Program-made: the position numbers and the translations under genes | Shown here: positions 1 to 10,708 of the stretch, one piece after another | How the letters are laid out: each line of letters starts with the position of its first letter | Position numbering within the stretch: position 1 is the stretch's first letter | Assembly (NCBI RefSeq): GCF_000153805.1 | Contig: NZ_DS022298.1 | Location: forward strand, 1,368,827-1,432,826 | Reading direction: 5' to 3' | Source of the DNA: Synechococcus sp. BL107 | GTDB taxonomy: Bacteria > Cyanobacteriota > Cyanobacteriia > PCC-6307 > Cyanobiaceae | DNA length: 64,000 nt | Notes under the pieces: generated by a model | The model's input: only the letters and a program-made list of their open reading frames with translations | Told to the model about the DNA's origin: nothing | The model's database searches: none

Positions 1-1
1 G

Positions 2-934
2 GAACACAACAACGACATTGGCGTTCCGCTCACCGTGCTGTCTGCGGATTCCCACCATTGCGCCTTGGTGATTGAAATGGGCATGCGCGGTCCTGGTGAA
101 ATTGAACGCTTGTCGCGCTGCACCGAGCCGGATGTGGCGGTGATCACCAACATCGGCACAGCCCACATCGGCCGTCTTGGCAGCCGGGAGGCGATCGCCG
201 CCGCGAAATGTGAAATCACAGCCGCCCTGAAACCCGATGGTGTGGTGGTGATCCCAGCCGGTGATGCGTTGCTCGAGTCAGCCCTTTCGAAGGTGTGGAG
301 CGGCCGGGTTGTGCGGGTTCGGTTGGCAGACGACACCCCTGTGGCGGCTGATTGCATCGGTGTCATCGACGCTGGCCACCTTGAGGTTGGTGCGCATCGC
401 CTGCCGTTGCCCTTGGAGGGGCGCCATAACGCCCGTAATGTCTTGCTGGCCCTGGCGGTGGCAGACCAGCTCGGTGTTGATAGCGCCTCCCTCAACGCGA
501 TGGAGGTGTCGGTGCCGGGCGGGCGCAATCGCCGTTTGGTTCAGGGGAGACTCACGCTTCTCGATGAGACCTACAACGCCTCTCCTGAAGCGGTCATGGC
601 TGCCCTTGCTTTGTTGTCGTCCCAGCCCGGTCGGCGGTTTGCAGTCCTCGGCACGATGCTCGAGTTGGGTGCACAAAGCCTGCAGCTTCACGCTGATGTG
701 GCAACGCAGGCTGCAGCGCTGAAGCTGGATGGTTTGGTGGTGGTGGATGGCGGTGCTGAGGGGCGGGCGATGGCGAACGCTGCCGCTGGCTTGCCCCATC
801 TCGCTGTGGTGTCTTCGCCGGAGGACGCTGCAAAACCTTTAAAGGAATGGCTCAGGGCCGGGGATGTGGTGTTGCTGAAGGCCAGCCGCGGTGTGGCCCT
901 TGAGCGGCTGCTTCCCCTGTTGCCGTCCTTCTAG
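2..934 (+). CDS. murF: UDP-N-acetylmuramoyl-tripeptide--D-Ala-D-Ala ligase (5' truncated)
   Basis: MurF adds D-Ala-D-Ala to the UDP-MurNAc tripeptide, the last cytoplasmic step of the peptidoglycan precursor. The frame is open from base 2, so the N-terminal part with the ATP-binding P-loop lies outside the window. The first visible residues include NNDIGVPLT, a typical Mur ligase stretch, followed by the central ATPase domain (EMGMRGPGE, TNIGTAHIG) and the C-terminal domain (LDETYNASPEA, GTMLELG). About 310 residues of an expected 450 or so are present. It converges on glmU with a gap of about 10 bases, so two cell-wall genes face each other. Confidence 0.93.
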   Translation, partial: EHNNDIGVPLTVLSADSHHCALVIEMGMRGPGEIERLSRCTEPDVAVITNIGTAHIGRLGSREAIAAAKCEITAALKPDGVVVIPAGDALLESALSKVWSGRVVRVRLADDTPVAADCIGVIDAGHLEVGAHRLPLPLEGRHNARNVLLALAVADQLGVDSASLNAMEVSVPGGRNRRLVQGRLTLLDETYNASPEAVMAALALLSSQPGRRFAVLGTMLELGAQSLQLHADVATQAAALKLDGLVVVDGGAEGRAMANAAAGLPHLAVVSSPEDAAKPLKEWLRAGDVVLLKASRGVALERLLPLLPSF

Positions 935-944
935 GCCTGGGGAT

Positions 945-2297
945 CTAGGTCGAGCGATTTGCCCAGTTGTCCTTGGTCATTTGACGGGCGCGGCCAATGG
1001 AGAGCGCCTTGCTGGGGACGTCCTTGGTGATGGTTGAACCGGCTCCAATCGTGACGTGATCACCGATGGTGACTGGCGCGACGAGAACGCTGTTCGCACC
1101 GGTTTTGCTGTGATCTCCGATCACGGTTTGGTGTTTGTTCACGCCGTCGTAGTTCGCGGTGATCGTTCCTGCTCCCACATTCACGTTCTCGCCCAAGCTG
1201 GCGTCGCCGATGTAGCTGAGGTGGTTCACCTTGCTCCCGGCCCCCAAGCTGCTCTTTTTCACTTCAACAAAGTTGCCGATGCGGCAGCCATGGCCGACGT
1301 CTGCAGCGGGCCGCAGGTGAGCAAAGGGTCCAATGCTTACGTCATCTCCCACCTTTGCCTCTCGCACCACCGACTGCACGACCTCGACGCGATCGCCCAA
1401 GCTTGCATTGTCGATCAATGTTCCCGGCCCCAATTTGGAGTTGTCTCCAATCGAGCAGCATCCACGGAAATGGGTTTGTGGTTCAACCACCACGTCACGA
1501 CCAAAGCGGCAGTCTTCACTGAGGGTGCAACTGGTTGGGTCCACAAAGGTGACGCCTTCATCCATCCAGTAGTCCCGAAGGCGTTGCTGCAACACCCCTT
1601 CGCATTGGGCGAGCTGTTTGCGGTTGTTGATGCCGTTCACCTCATCCGGATCATCCACCTCCAGATGCATAGCGCGGGGCAACATCGCCACGGTGTCTGT
1701 GAGGTAGAGCTCCCCCTGATCGTTGTCTGTGCTGAGTTGGGGCAACACGTCTGCTAAGGCTGCCCAGTTGAAGCAATAAATACCGGCGTTGGTGAGGTTG
1801 TTGCCGCGTTGCTCTTCGCTGCAATCGCGATGCTCAATGATGCTGCTCACTTGGCCATCCGTATCGGCGAAAACACGGCCGTAGCCGGTTGGGTCGGCCA
1901 GCCGCGCCGTAAGCAGCGTCACATCGGCACCACTACTGCGGTGTCCTTGCACGAGGGCATCGATCGTTGCGGCCCGCAAGAGCGGCACATCACCGTTGAG
2001 AACGAGAAGTTCTCCCTCGAATCCGTCCATCACCGGCAGAAGTTGTTGCACTGCGTGGCCCGTGCCGTTTTGGGGCGACTGCAGCACAAATTCCAAACCG
2101 TTCAAGTGCTCCAGCGTTTGTTCAACGCGTTCGGCCTGGTGACCAACGATCAGCAGGCGTCGCTCAGGCTGCAGGTTCTTGGCGCTGGCGAGAACCCGTT
2201 CCACCAACGTTGCCCCCGCCAGGGGTTGCAGCACTTTCGGTAGGGCACTCTTCATGCGGGTGCCTTTCCCAGCGGCAAGAACGGCAACAGCGAGCAT
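945..2297 (-). CDS. glmU: bifunctional GlcNAc-1-P uridylyltransferase / glucosamine-1-P acetyltransferase
   Basis: GlmU makes UDP-GlcNAc from glucosamine-1-phosphate in two steps, feeding peptidoglycan and lipopolysaccharide. The 450-residue length is normal. The N-terminal nucleotidyltransferase signature LAAGKGTRM lies at residues 7-15 with the following PKVL, and LNGDVPLL marks the metal/sugar site. From about residue 250 the protein turns into hexapeptide repeats of the left-handed beta-helix acetyltransferase ([28 protein letters not shown]). The ATG start directly precedes the nucleotidyltransferase fold. Confidence 0.97.
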   Translation of the reverse strand: MLAVAVLAAGKGTRMKSALPKVLQPLAGATLVERVLASAKNLQPERRLLIVGHQAERVEQTLEHLNGLEFVLQSPQNGTGHAVQQLLPVMDGFEGELLVLNGDVPLLRAATIDALVQGHRSSGADVTLLTARLADPTGYGRVFADTDGQVSSIIEHRDCSEEQRGNNLTNAGIYCFNWAALADVLPQLSTDNDQGELYLTDTVAMLPRAMHLEVDDPDEVNGINNRKQLAQCEGVLQQRLRDYWMDEGVTFVDPTSCTLSEDCRFGRDVVVEPQTHFRGCCSIGDNSKLGPGTLIDNASLGDRVEVVQSVVREAKVGDDVSIGPFAHLRPAADVGHGCRIGNFVEVKKSSLGAGSKVNHLSYIGDASLGENVNVGAGTITANYDGVNKHQTVIGDHSKTGANSVLVAPVTIGDHVTIGAGSTITKDVPSKALSIGRARQMTKDNWANRST

Positions 2298-2324
2298 GCG
2301 GAGCAGGAATGGGTCCGGCGGAAT

Positions 2325-3344
2325 CTACCGGGAGAGTTTGGTGCTGCCTATGCCCCCGTTCGCATCAGCAGCACGCCAGCGCCGTTGCCAGCTGTTGGTG
2401 GCTTCGAGGCCGCAGTGCAGTTGCTCTTGTCGACGGCGCTCCAAAATGACGGGGGCCAGATCCCGCTGGTCTGGATCGCGGAAGGGAACCGCGGCACGGG
2501 TGAGCAGGTGCTCCTGTTCCATCGCCGAAAGCGGACGGCATCCCACTACTGACTTGTCCTGCTTGATGGCAACGGTTCCACTGCTCCATCCCGTCCGTTC
2601 GCCTGGAGCGGGTGATAACGATCGAAGCTCTAGGCCCGCCCGCTTCAGACTGCCTCGGATCGCCGCCGCTCGGCTGTAAGTGAGCAGACGCCCCCCGGGC
2701 GCCAACCGCTGGGCCAGAGCTCCAAGAAATTCCTCCGACCAAAGCTCCGGACATCGCTGCGGGGAAAAGGCGTCGTGCAGGATCAGATCGAAGCGCACCG
2801 CCTCGGGAATGGTGGAAAGCATCTCGCGCGCATCCCCCCAGAGTTGTTTGCCCTCATCCCCTGGTGTCGACCAGCCCCCTTGGTCGCGGATGGCAGCCAG
2901 TTTGTGAAGCACATCCTCAGACCACAGCGCTTGAAACCTGGGTTGCGACAAGGCGAGTTCAAGCGGGCGACGATCCAATTCCAGTCCCCACCAACGCACG
3001 GCAGGGGTTGGTGTCGGCAAGGACCCCAGCACGGCGGCGGTGTTGTAACCAAGCCCGAAGCACACATCGAGGATGTGCAGCGGTTCACCGCCCTTAAAAC
3101 GGTCGAGTTCGGCGGGGCCAACGAATTTGGCCCGTGCCTCGTTGAGCGCACCAGCGGAGTTGTGGAACGCTTCGCCAAAGTGCACGCTGTGGAGACTGAA
3201 GCTCCCATCGGCCGTCGGAAAGGCCTGGAGTTCCCCCAGATCTATCGAATCGCCTGACTTAGCGGTGCAATCGCTCAAGGTCGTCCCAGAAGGTGGGATA
3301 AGACACAGCTGCCGCTTCACTGCGGGCCAGGGTTGATGGGCCAT
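2325..3344 (-). CDS. MnmC N-domain-like (DUF752) SAM-dependent methyltransferase
   Basis: The protein resembles the methyltransferase half of MnmC, which finishes 5-methylaminomethyl-uridine at tRNA position 34. The SAM-binding motif [13 protein letters not shown] lies near residues 91-103 and the family motif [17 protein letters not shown] near residues 180-196. No FAD oxidase half is present; the stand-alone form is common in cyanobacteria. Starting at the upstream ATG would overlap aroA by 86 bases. A TTG codon further in would shorten the overlap to roughly 20 bases, so the start is uncertain. It lies downstream of aroA on the same strand and is probably co-transcribed with it. Confidence 0.82.
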   Translation of the reverse strand: MAHQPWPAVKRQLCLIPPSGTTLSDCTAKSGDSIDLGELQAFPTADGSFSLHSVHFGEAFHNSAGALNEARAKFVGPAELDRFKGGEPLHILDVCFGLGYNTAAVLGSLPTPTPAVRWWGLELDRRPLELALSQPRFQALWSEDVLHKLAAIRDQGGWSTPGDEGKQLWGDAREMLSTIPEAVRFDLILHDAFSPQRCPELWSEEFLGALAQRLAPGGRLLTYSRAAAIRGSLKRAGLELRSLSPAPGERTGWSSGTVAIKQDKSVVGCRPLSAMEQEHLLTRAAVPFRDPDQRDLAPVILERRRQEQLHCGLEATNSWQRRWRAADANGGIGSTKLSR

Positions 3345-4572
3345 TGGCCATCAATGCCGCCACGGCCATGCTCATCGCCACCCTGTGGTCGGTTTCGCTG
3401 TCTAAGGCCGTGCCATGCAATGGCCTGCCACCTCGGATGGTCATCCCGTCGTCGTGCTCCTCGATCTCGGCCCCCATCGCTTTGAGCTGACGGGCCATTA
3501 CCGCCAATCGGTCGGTTTCTTTCACCCGAAGTTCTGCTGCACCGCTGATCCGACTCTCCCCGTCGCAGAAACAGGCCGCAACGCTGAGGATTGGCACTTC
3601 GTCCACGAGGCGGGGCATGATTTCTTCCCCGAATTGGAAGGGCTTCAGTGGGCCGTGCTTCACCCGGAGATCTCCCACCGGTTCCCCAGCAACATCCCTG
3701 GGATTGACTATTTCGATGTTGGCGCCCATTTGATCCAGCACCTCCAGGATTCCGGTGCGCGTGGGGTTCAGCCCCACGTTCTCGATGGTGAGATCCGATC
3801 CGGGCACCAGGGCTCCAGCCACGAGCCAGAACGCTGCTGAACTGATATCACCGGGAACCACAACGGTTTGGCCGTGAAGCGTTGCCCCTGGCTTCACACT
3901 GATGTGACGCCCCATTTCTCCGCCCACCTCCAGGTTGGCTCCGAAGGCCCTCAGCATGCGTTCGCTGTGGTCCCGTGATTGCGATGGTTCGATCACGGTG
4001 GTGGGCCCATCGGCCGTGAGCGCTGCCAGCAGGATGGCCGACTTCACCTGGGCACTGGCCACCGGCGTTCCAACGATGGTTCCACGCAATGTGGTTCCTT
4101 GCACCGCCAGCGGAGCCAAGTTGCCGCTGTCGCGTCCTCGCACATCGGCACCCATGGAGGCCAATGGTTGGCCCACCCGACGCATCGGTCGTCGGCGTAG
4201 GGAAGCGTCGCCATCCAACACGAAATGCCGCCCGGCTCGGCCAGCTAGCAAGCCGAGCATCAGCCGCATCGTGGTGCCGGAGTTGCCGCAATTAAGAATG
4301 TGGTCTGGTTCTTGAAGACCATCAAGGCCCACCCCTTCCACGGTCACAAGTTGACCCGCTTCAATCGGACTGATGCTCACCCCCATGGCCCGCAGGCAAG
4401 CAGCGGTGCTGATCGGATCCTCCGCCGGTAAGAGGCCTTCGATCGTGGTGGTGCCTTCGGCAATGGCACCAAATAAGAGGGAACGGTGCGAGATCGACTT
4501 GTCGCCGGGGACTTTGACGCGCCCTTGGAGGCATCCCCCAGTCTTGAGATCTCGGGATGCGGACGCGCTCAA
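3259..4572 (-). CDS. aroA: 3-phosphoshikimate 1-carboxyvinyltransferase (EPSP synthase)
   Basis: EPSP synthase joins shikimate-3-phosphate and phosphoenolpyruvate in the shikimate pathway to aromatic amino acids and quinone precursors. The 437-residue protein has the substrate-binding [13 protein letters not shown] near residues 20-32, [12 protein letters not shown] near residues 93-104, and VKETDRL near residue 350. The length is normal. The neighbours ubiD (upstream, 24-base gap) and the MnmC-like gene (downstream, overlapping) run the same way, so the three may be one transcript. Confidence 0.97.
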   Translation of the reverse strand: MSASASRDLKTGGCLQGRVKVPGDKSISHRSLLFGAIAEGTTTIEGLLPAEDPISTAACLRAMGVSISPIEAGQLVTVEGVGLDGLQEPDHILNCGNSGTTMRLMLGLLAGRAGRHFVLDGDASLRRRPMRRVGQPLASMGADVRGRDSGNLAPLAVQGTTLRGTIVGTPVASAQVKSAILLAALTADGPTTVIEPSQSRDHSERMLRAFGANLEVGGEMGRHISVKPGATLHGQTVVVPGDISSAAFWLVAGALVPGSDLTIENVGLNPTRTGILEVLDQMGANIEIVNPRDVAGEPVGDLRVKHGPLKPFQFGEEIMPRLVDEVPILSVAACFCDGESRISGAAELRVKETDRLAVMARQLKAMGAEIEEHDDGMTIRGGRPLHGTALDSETDHRVAMSMAVAALMANGPSTLARSEAAAVSYPTFWDDLERLHR

Positions 4573-4596
4573 GGCTCAGGCAATGCTTCTTTGATC

Positions 4597-6159
4597 CTAT
4601 TGGCCCAGCTTCATGCCCTGGATGAGCCGATCAAGGGCGTAGCCAAACAGGCTCGGATCAGCTTCCCCATCGCCGAGATCGTCGAGCCCCAGCTCAGACC
4701 ACCGCTCCGAAACCCGTTGTTCAAGGTCGGCTGGCCGGCTGAGGGGTTCACCCCATTCATGATTTTTTTCAGGCCCGATTTTTGTCGTGGCATCAATGGC
4801 GAGGCGTCCGCCAAGCCCCAGCTGCTCGCTAGCGAAATCAAGGCTGTCGAAGGGGGTGTTTTCCAGGGTGAATAAATCCCGCTGCGGATCCACCTGGGCA
4901 GCGATGGCCCACACCACTTGGCGAGGGTCCCGCACGTTGATGTGCTTGTCGACCACCACCACGAACTTGGTGTATGTGAATTGGGGCAAGGCGCTCCAGA
5001 AGGCCATGGCGGCCCGTTTTGCCTGGCCCGGATAGGCCTTGTCAATTGAAATCACCGCCAGCTTGTAGCTGAGCGCTTCCATCGGAAGGAAGAAATCGGT
5101 GATCTCGGGAATCTGCTGTCGCAGGATCGGCGTATAAATCCGGTTAAGGGCGATGGCCAGCATCGCCTCCTCCTTCGGTGGACGGCCGCTGAAGGTGGTG
5201 AGGAACACAGGATCGCGTCGCTGCGTCATGCAGTGGAACCGCACAAGCGGGGAGTCCTCCACGCCGCCGTAAAAACCCATGTGGTCGCCAAACGGACCAT
5301 CAGGGCTGACTTCCCCGGGGGTAATCGTTCCTTCCAGCACCACTTCGCTGTGGCTGGGAACTTGCAGATCGATGGTTTTGCACGGTGCCAAGCGCACGCC
5401 TTCCCCCGCGTAAATCCCGGCGAAGAGCCATTCGCTGAGTTGCACAGGAATGGGGGTTGCTGCCGCCATCACCAGCAAGGGATGCACGCCAATGGCGACA
5501 GCAACCTCTAATTTTTTACCCATCGCAGCCGCCTTGCGGAGGTGACGTGCACCGCCGCGCACGCTGAGCCAATGCACCGTCATGGTGTTCACCGACTGGC
5601 GTTGCAGGCGGTATACCCCCACGTTGGGCACACCCGTTTCTGGATCTTTGGTGATCACCAGCCCAAGGGTGATGACGCCACCGGCATCCCCTGGCCATGG
5701 GCGAATTAAAGGGATTGCATCAAGGTTCACCTCATCGCCACGGAACACCTGTTGACGACAGGGAGGGTTGAGATCTCGGTCGGGTTTGGCTTTCACCAAG
5801 TCCCAGAACACCCGCGCAAATTGCTTGGTTTCTTGCAGGCCTTTGGGGGGACGTGGCTGTTGAAGCAACGCCAGTCGCGAACCCAAGTCCTCGAGTTGCT
5901 CGGCGCGTTCTAATCCCATGCTCCACACCACCCGTTCGACGGTGCCGAGGGTGTTGACGGCCACCGGCATGGAAGAGCCGATCACGTTTTCGAACAGCAG
6001 GGCCGGTCCGCCCTGACCTAGCACCCTGTCAGCGATCGCGGCCAACTCCAGATCGGGATCGACGGGCGCCGTAATGCGCTTGAGCTGCCCACGCTCTTCC
6101 AGCAATTTGAGGAAGCCCCTCAGATCACGCGTTGCCGGGCCGGACTGGAACAGAGCCAT
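4597..6159 (-). CDS. ubiD: UbiD-family decarboxylase (4-hydroxy-3-prenylbenzoate carboxy-lyase type)
   Basis: UbiD enzymes use prenylated FMN to remove the carboxyl group from aromatic acids. In cyanobacteria the family is linked to plastoquinone biosynthesis, which fits the prenyl diphosphate synthase further along. I chose the ATG giving [17 protein letters not shown] (520 residues), because the open frame upstream of it is low in complexity and crosses the start of the divergent comB gene. Family stretches include the [11 protein letters not shown] region (about residues 150-160), [16 protein letters not shown] and the conserved [17 protein letters not shown]. The assignment to the family is firm; the exact substrate is inferred. 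Confidence 0.93.
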   Translation of the reverse strand: MALFQSGPATRDLRGFLKLLEERGQLKRITAPVDPDLELAAIADRVLGQGGPALLFENVIGSSMPVAVNTLGTVERVVWSMGLERAEQLEDLGSRLALLQQPRPPKGLQETKQFARVFWDLVKAKPDRDLNPPCRQQVFRGDEVNLDAIPLIRPWPGDAGGVITLGLVITKDPETGVPNVGVYRLQRQSVNTMTVHWLSVRGGARHLRKAAAMGKKLEVAVAIGVHPLLVMAAATPIPVQLSEWLFAGIYAGEGVRLAPCKTIDLQVPSHSEVVLEGTITPGEVSPDGPFGDHMGFYGGVEDSPLVRFHCMTQRRDPVFLTTFSGRPPKEEAMLAIALNRIYTPILRQQIPEITDFFLPMEALSYKLAVISIDKAYPGQAKRAAMAFWSALPQFTYTKFVVVVDKHINVRDPRQVVWAIAAQVDPQRDLFTLENTPFDSLDFASEQLGLGGRLAIDATTKIGPEKNHEWGEPLSRPADLEQRVSERWSELGLDDLGDGEADPSLFGYALDRLIQGMKLGQ

Positions 6160-6222
6160 GGGGAGACAGAAACGGCGCGATCGATCTCGGTACTGTGTCG
6201 CACGTTGCTCAACAGCGTGGCC

Positions 6223-6954
6223 ATGCAGATTTCTTACTTCCATGTGCCAGCTGAGATGCCGCAGAGCGTTCATCCCAGTGCTGCTGTGGTGATTGATGTG
6301 TTGCGTGCCACCACCACCATCGCTTGGGCCCTCCATAACGGCGCCGAGGCCATCCAAGCCTTCGCCGATGTCGATGCTTTGCAAACTGCGGCCGCGGCTT
6401 GGCCTGCGGACGCACGCCTGTTGGTGGGGGAGCGAGGTGGTCAGAAATTGGAGGGGTTTGACTTGGGTAACTCCCCAGTGACCGTGGGCCCCGAAATCGT
6501 TTCTGGTAAACGCCTGTTTATGAGCACCACCAATGGAACCCGCGCCCTTGATCGGGTTCGTGATGTTCCCCTATTGATGACGGCCGCATTGCCTAACCGT
6601 GAAGCGGTGGCCCAGCGCTTGCATCAGCACAAGCCCGACACGCTTGCCATCGTCGGCAGCGGTTGGGAAGGGTCGTATTCGCTCGAAGACTCCTTGGCTG
6701 CCGGGGCCTTGGTTCATCGTCTGCTGGAACTGGATGCGGCTGCGAATGCTGCAGCGAATGATGAAGCCACGGCGGCCCTGGCGCTTTGGAAACAGTGGAT
6801 GCACGACCCCGAGGCTTGCCTGCGAACGGCGACCCATGGGCAACGCCTCATTCGCATCGGTAATCACGATGCAGATTTTCAGTGTTGCGCCGGCCTTGAT
6901 CAGCTGAGCACGGTTCCTATCCAAGGCGAACCTGGAGTTCTCAAGGCTGCATAG
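6223..6954 (+). CDS. comB: 2-phosphosulfolactate phosphatase family protein (ComB)
   Basis: The 243-residue protein belongs to the ComB family, whose founding member is the Mg-dependent 2-phosphosulfolactate phosphatase of coenzyme M synthesis. Cyanobacteria do not make coenzyme M, so the true substrate here is unknown. Family motifs are [11 protein letters not shown] near residue 25, [17 protein letters not shown], and [11 protein letters not shown] start at the ATG of MQISYFHVP; the ATG at 6205 lies only 18 bases upstream. It is transcribed away from ubiD from a short shared intergenic region. Confidence 0.88.
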   Translation: MQISYFHVPAEMPQSVHPSAAVVIDVLRATTTIAWALHNGAEAIQAFADVDALQTAAAAWPADARLLVGERGGQKLEGFDLGNSPVTVGPEIVSGKRLFMSTTNGTRALDRVRDVPLLMTAALPNREAVAQRLHQHKPDTLAIVGSGWEGSYSLEDSLAAGALVHRLLELDAAANAAANDEATAALALWKQWMHDPEACLRTATHGQRLIRIGNHDADFQCCAGLDQLSTVPIQGEPGVLKAA

Positions 6955-6994
6955 ACGCTCGTAAAGTCCAAAAATCAACGACTGCCGTAATTCT

Positions 6995-7816
6995 GTGAGC
7001 GATTTTCTGGCTGCTGCCATTCAGCTCACCAGTGGTCAGGACCCCGAGTTGAATTTCAACGCCGCCGAGGAGCAGATCGACCTGGCGGTTCGTCGTGGGG
7101 CAGAGCTCATTGGCCTCCCGGAAAACTTTGCCTTCATGGGCGACGATTCCCGTCGATTGGAGATGGCTTCAGCTCTGTCTGAACAGTGCAGCCGCTTCTT
7201 GGTGACGATGGCGCGGCGTTATCAAGTGGCCCTGCTCGGTGGTGGATTTCCTGTTCCTGCTGGGGATGGTGCCCAAACGTTGAACCGTTCGGAGTTGGTG
7301 GATCGCGATGGCCAGCTCCTGGCCCGATACGACAAAATTCACCTGTTTGATGTTGATCTGCCCGACGGCAATACCTATCGGGAATCAGCAACGATTAAAT
7401 CTGGACAGGCGCCTCCGCCGGTGGTGGAGATCCCAGGTTTGTGTCGGGTGGGGCTGTCCATTTGTTACGACGTGCGCTTCCCTGAGCTGTATCGATATCT
7501 CGTGGCGTCCGGGGCTGACTTGTTGATGATTCCCGCCGCATTCACAGCCTTCACTGGAAAAGATCATTGGGATGTTCTGCTCCAGGCTCGTGCCATTGAA
7601 AACACCGCCTATGTGCTCGCTCCCGCGCAAACGGGTGTTCACTACGGCCGTCGTCAGTCCCATGGCCACGCGATGGTGATCGACCCTTGGGGAACGGTCT
7701 TGGCCGACGCTGGTGTTCAGACCGGTGCGGCGATTGCCCCGGTGAACACCGACCATCTCAGCCGTGTTCGTAATCAGATGCCGAGCCTGCGTCACCGCAA
7801 GCCCGCCCTGTTCTGA
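6995..7816 (+). CDS. carbon-nitrogen hydrolase (nitrilase/Nit family amidase)
   Basis: This is a nitrilase-superfamily amidase of 273 residues, closest in pattern to the Nit1/Nit2 (deaminated glutathione amidase, omega-amidase) branch. The Glu-Lys-Cys catalytic triad is visible: Glu in GLPENFAFMG, Lys in RYDKIHLFDVD and Cys in GLSICYDVRFPELYR. The start is a GTG 40 bases after comB. The substrate cannot be fixed from sequence. It is followed immediately by a cell-wall amidase gene in the same direction. Confidence 0.9.
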   Translation: MSDFLAAAIQLTSGQDPELNFNAAEEQIDLAVRRGAELIGLPENFAFMGDDSRRLEMASALSEQCSRFLVTMARRYQVALLGGGFPVPAGDGAQTLNRSELVDRDGQLLARYDKIHLFDVDLPDGNTYRESATIKSGQAPPPVVEIPGLCRVGLSICYDVRFPELYRYLVASGADLLMIPAAFTAFTGKDHWDVLLQARAIENTAYVLAPAQTGVHYGRRQSHGHAMVIDPWGTVLADAGVQTGAAIAPVNTDHLSRVRNQMPSLRHRKPALF

Positions 7817-8914
7817 GTGATGGTTGCGGCGCCTTCACGCCGAATGGCCTGGCTGCTTGCTGCCGTGTTGCAGTGCCCAGCTCTATTGGCTGCCATGCCC
7901 GCCCAAGCGGCGAGTGCACTGGCGGCATGGGCGATGACGGATCAAGGCGTCTTGCAGCTGCGTACGAGTCGCAATGCCAAGCTCAAAGCCTTTTTTCAGG
8001 CCGCAGGTGATGGCCGTGGAACCCGGGTCTGGATCGACTTCCCCGGTGAATTGCGCTTTCCCCGCCGTCTGGCTGGCAGGGGTGCGGTCAAGGAAATCCG
8101 CATCGGTAAACCGCGGACTGGGGCAACCCGGCTCGTGGTGGAGTTTCGCTCCGATGTGGATCTGAATCCAGAGGATTTGCGGCTTCGGGGGACGGCACCG
8201 GATCGATGGGAAATGGCCTTTGTCGGCTTACCCATCCGGGGGCTCAACGACATGGGAGAAGGAGATCTCACGGGACGGGCGACGGCCTGGCAAACCTCCC
8301 CCCGGTTCGCACCATCGCGAACCCCCGTCGACCCCTCGGGCCTCCCAACCGTTCCAAAAAATCGCTATCGGGTCGTGATTGATCCCGGCCATGGCGGCCC
8401 CGATCCTGGCGCTGTCGGAATTCGTGGGCTTCGCGAATCCGATGTGGTGCTGGATGTATCGCTGCAGGTTGCCGCGTTGCTGAGGGCCCGCGGTGTGGAT
8501 GTTCGGCTCACGCGCACCAGTGAGATCGATGTGGATTTACCGCCGCGGGTGTCCTTGGCCAATCGATTCGAGGCCACAGCTTTCATCAGCATTCATGCCA
8601 ATGCCTTGAGCATGAGACGGCCGGATGTGAATGGGATTGAAACCTTCTACTTCTCGGATCCACGCTCTGGACGTCTGGCGACCTATCTGCAGCAGCAAAT
8701 GATGGATGTGTCGCCGGGTACCCCCAATCGCGGCGTACGGCGGGGCCGATTTTTTGTGATTCGTCGAACCACCATGCCGTCAGCCTTGGTGGAAATGGGA
8801 TTCGTCACCGGGGCCATTGATTCACCGCGTCTCGCCCGCGCCGATCACCGTCGCCGCTTGGCCTTAGCGATTGCGGCGGGCACTTTGAACTATCTGAAGC
8901 AGGAGGTGCGATGA
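7817..8914 (+). CDS. N-acetylmuramoyl-L-alanine amidase with AMIN domain
   Basis: The protein cuts the bond between MurNAc and the stem peptide, as in daughter-cell separation. It has an N-terminal signal peptide (hydrophobic stretch ending near AMPAQA), an AMIN-type domain (about residues 40-150), a Pro-rich linker and a C-terminal Amidase_3 zinc enzyme. Catalytic and zinc-ligand motifs are VVIDPGHGGPDPGA, LRESDVVLDV, FISIHANAL and SALVEMGFVTG. The gene starts directly after the nitrilase stop, at GTG 7817 or ATG 7820. Its TGA overlaps the murI ATG (ATGA), which points to translational coupling. Confidence 0.93.
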   Translation: MMVAAPSRRMAWLLAAVLQCPALLAAMPAQAASALAAWAMTDQGVLQLRTSRNAKLKAFFQAAGDGRGTRVWIDFPGELRFPRRLAGRGAVKEIRIGKPRTGATRLVVEFRSDVDLNPEDLRLRGTAPDRWEMAFVGLPIRGLNDMGEGDLTGRATAWQTSPRFAPSRTPVDPSGLPTVPKNRYRVVIDPGHGGPDPGAVGIRGLRESDVVLDVSLQVAALLRARGVDVRLTRTSEIDVDLPPRVSLANRFEATAFISIHANALSMRRPDVNGIETFYFSDPRSGRLATYLQQQMMDVSPGTPNRGVRRGRFFVIRRTTMPSALVEMGFVTGAIDSPRLARADHRRRLALAIAAGTLNYLKQEVR

Positions 8915-9699
8915 CACCGCTTCTGGGGTTTTTCGACAGCGGCATCGGTGGCCTCACGGTGCTTCGTCAGGTGTTGGAACGTCACGGCCCGGTGCAGTGC
9001 ATTTATTTAGGCGATACGGCCCGCGTCCCCTACGGCAGCCGTTCGGCCCCTGAAATTCGCTTGATTGCGGCGGAGGTGGTGGCTTGGTTGCGCGATCAAC
9101 AGGTCTCCACCGTGGTGATGGCGTGCAATACCACCAATGCCTTGGCCCGTGATGTGGCCGAGGGGCAGGCAGGGGGGCCGGTCATTGGCTTGATCGGTGC
9201 GGCGGCGGCCATGGTTCAAACCTCACGGGTCGGCGTCTTGGCGACGCCAGCGACGGTTGCCTCCGAGGCCTATCGCTTCAGCATCGAAGCGCTTCATCCC
9301 GGCACCCTGGTGGTTGAACAGGCTTGTCCAGAGTTTGTGCCCCTGATTGAGTCCGGCGACTTGAGCAGCGATGAGCTTCGCCGTACAGCAAAGGAGTACT
9401 TGCATCCCCTGCTGGAAGCCTCGGTGGAGTCGATCGTGCTGGGCTGTACCCATTACCCGTTGTTGGAGCCAGTGCTGCGCCAGTTGTTACCGGATTCAGT
9501 CCAGTTGATTGATCCGGCTGTGGGTGTGGCGCGTCAGCTGGATTCGGTTCTCGGAGCTCCGAAACTATCCGTTGGGGAAGGGCTTCATCTTGATGATTGC
9601 CGTTTCTGTGTCACGGCTGATCCGGATGGGTTCGCGACGCGGGCGACCCCCTGGCTCGGCGAACGTCCACGCGTCCAGCTTGAAGTGCTGCAATCCTGA
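8911..9699 (+). CDS. murI: glutamate racemase
   Basis: MurI converts L-glutamate to the D-glutamate of peptidoglycan. The 262-residue protein carries the two catalytic cysteines in MACNTTNAL (about residue 73) and LGCTHYPLL (about residue 181), plus FFDSGIGGLTVL at the N-terminus and YLGDTARVPYG. The start overlaps the stop of the amidase gene by four bases, placing two cell-wall genes in one operon. Confidence 0.97.
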   Translation: MTPLLGFFDSGIGGLTVLRQVLERHGPVQCIYLGDTARVPYGSRSAPEIRLIAAEVVAWLRDQQVSTVVMACNTTNALARDVAEGQAGGPVIGLIGAAAAMVQTSRVGVLATPATVASEAYRFSIEALHPGTLVVEQACPEFVPLIESGDLSSDELRRTAKEYLHPLLEASVESIVLGCTHYPLLEPVLRQLLPDSVQLIDPAVGVARQLDSVLGAPKLSVGEGLHLDDCRFCVTADPDGFATRATPWLGERPRVQLEVLQS

Positions 9700-9736
9700 A
9701 GCTGAGGCCACTAGGATCGCGGCGCCGAGGGGTTTC

Positions 9737-10708
9737 ATGATCACCGTCACCGAGCTACTGCAACCGGTTGAGACCGATCTCGAGACTTTGCTCGGCGATT
9801 TGCGCAATTTGATTGGTGCTGGACACCCCATCCTTCAAGCTGCAGCGGAACATTTATTCAGTGCTGGCGGGAAGCGAATTCGCCCTGGCATTGTCTTGTT
9901 GATCTCGAGAGCCCTCGCAGCTGATGGAGAGCTCACACAGCGCCATCGGCGTTTGGCTGAAATCACTGAGATGATCCACACCGCATCGTTGGTTCACGAC
10001 GATGTGGTGGATGAAGCATCGACCCGTCGGGGTGTGGACACCGTTCACAGTCGATTCGATGCACGCGTTGCTGTTCTTGCTGGCGATTTTCTTTTTGCTC
10101 AAGCAAGTTGGCATCTTGCCAATCTGGATGATCTGGATGTCGTCAAATTATTGAGTCGTGTGATCATGGATCTCGCTGATGGCGAGGTCAAACAAGGGCT
10201 CTATCGATTCGACACGTCCCAGAGTTTTGAGACCTACTTCGAAAAAAGCTATTGCAAAACAGCGTCCTTAATTGCCAATAGCTCGAGAGCTGCCGGTGTT
10301 TTGAGTGAGTGCAATCCACAACAGTTGGATTCTCTCTATCAATTCGGTCGCCAATTGGGCTTGGCTTTTCAAGTTGTCGACGACATTCTTGATTTCACGG
10401 GTAGTGATCAGCAGTTGGGTAAGCCAGCTGCCAGTGATTTAGCGACTGGTTACTTAACAGCGCCCACTTTTTATGCACTGGAAGAAAATCCGGAGCTGGG
10501 AACGTTGATCGATCGTGAATTCAGCGAAGCTGGTGATCTTGAGCAGGCTCTCGAACTCGTCCGTTCGTCCCAAGCCATTCCTCGGACCCGAGAACTAGCC
10601 GAGAAATTTGCCCGCGAGTCTCGCGAATCAATTGCTTGGATGGCTGATTCACCCTCGAAGCGGGCCTTGCTCGAGCTGCCTGATTTTGTCCTTAGCCGCT
10701 TGTATTAA
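9737..10708 (+). CDS. sds: long-chain polyprenyl (solanesyl-type) diphosphate synthase
   Basis: This trans-prenyltransferase probably builds the plastoquinone side chain. Both aspartate-rich motifs are visible, in LVHDDVVDEASTRRG (about residues 86-100) and VVDDILDFTG (about residue 215), along with GGKRIRPGIVLL near residue 44. I start at the ATG giving MITVTELLQP (323 residues), which is the family's usual beginning. The 3' end overlaps the convergent HAD gene by 17 bases. Chain length cannot be read with confidence. Confidence 0.93.
   Translation: MITVTELLQPVETDLETLLGDLRNLIGAGHPILQAAAEHLFSAGGKRIRPGIVLLISRALAADGELTQRHRRLAEITEMIHTASLVHDDVVDEASTRRGVDTVHSRFDARVAVLAGDFLFAQASWHLANLDDLDVVKLLSRVIMDLADGEVKQGLYRFDTSQSFETYFEKSYCKTASLIANSSRAAGVLSECNPQQLDSLYQFGRQLGLAFQVVDDILDFTGSDQQLGKPAASDLATGYLTAPTFYALEENPELGTLIDREFSEAGDLEQALELVRSSQAIPRTRELAEKFARESRESIAWMADSPSKRALLELPDFVLSRLY

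Noticed and set aside
1056-1757. Plus-strand frame of 233 codons opposite glmU
   Set aside because: It is antisense to a strongly supported gene and its composition is that of a shadow frame.
6160-6384. 75-codon N-terminal extension of UbiD
   Set aside because: It is low in family character and crosses the divergent comB start; the ATG at 6159 gives the normal UbiD beginning.
9509-9736. Upstream extension of the prenyl diphosphate synthase frame
   Set aside because: It runs inside murI and has no similarity to the prenyl synthase family; the family start is at the ATG at 9737.
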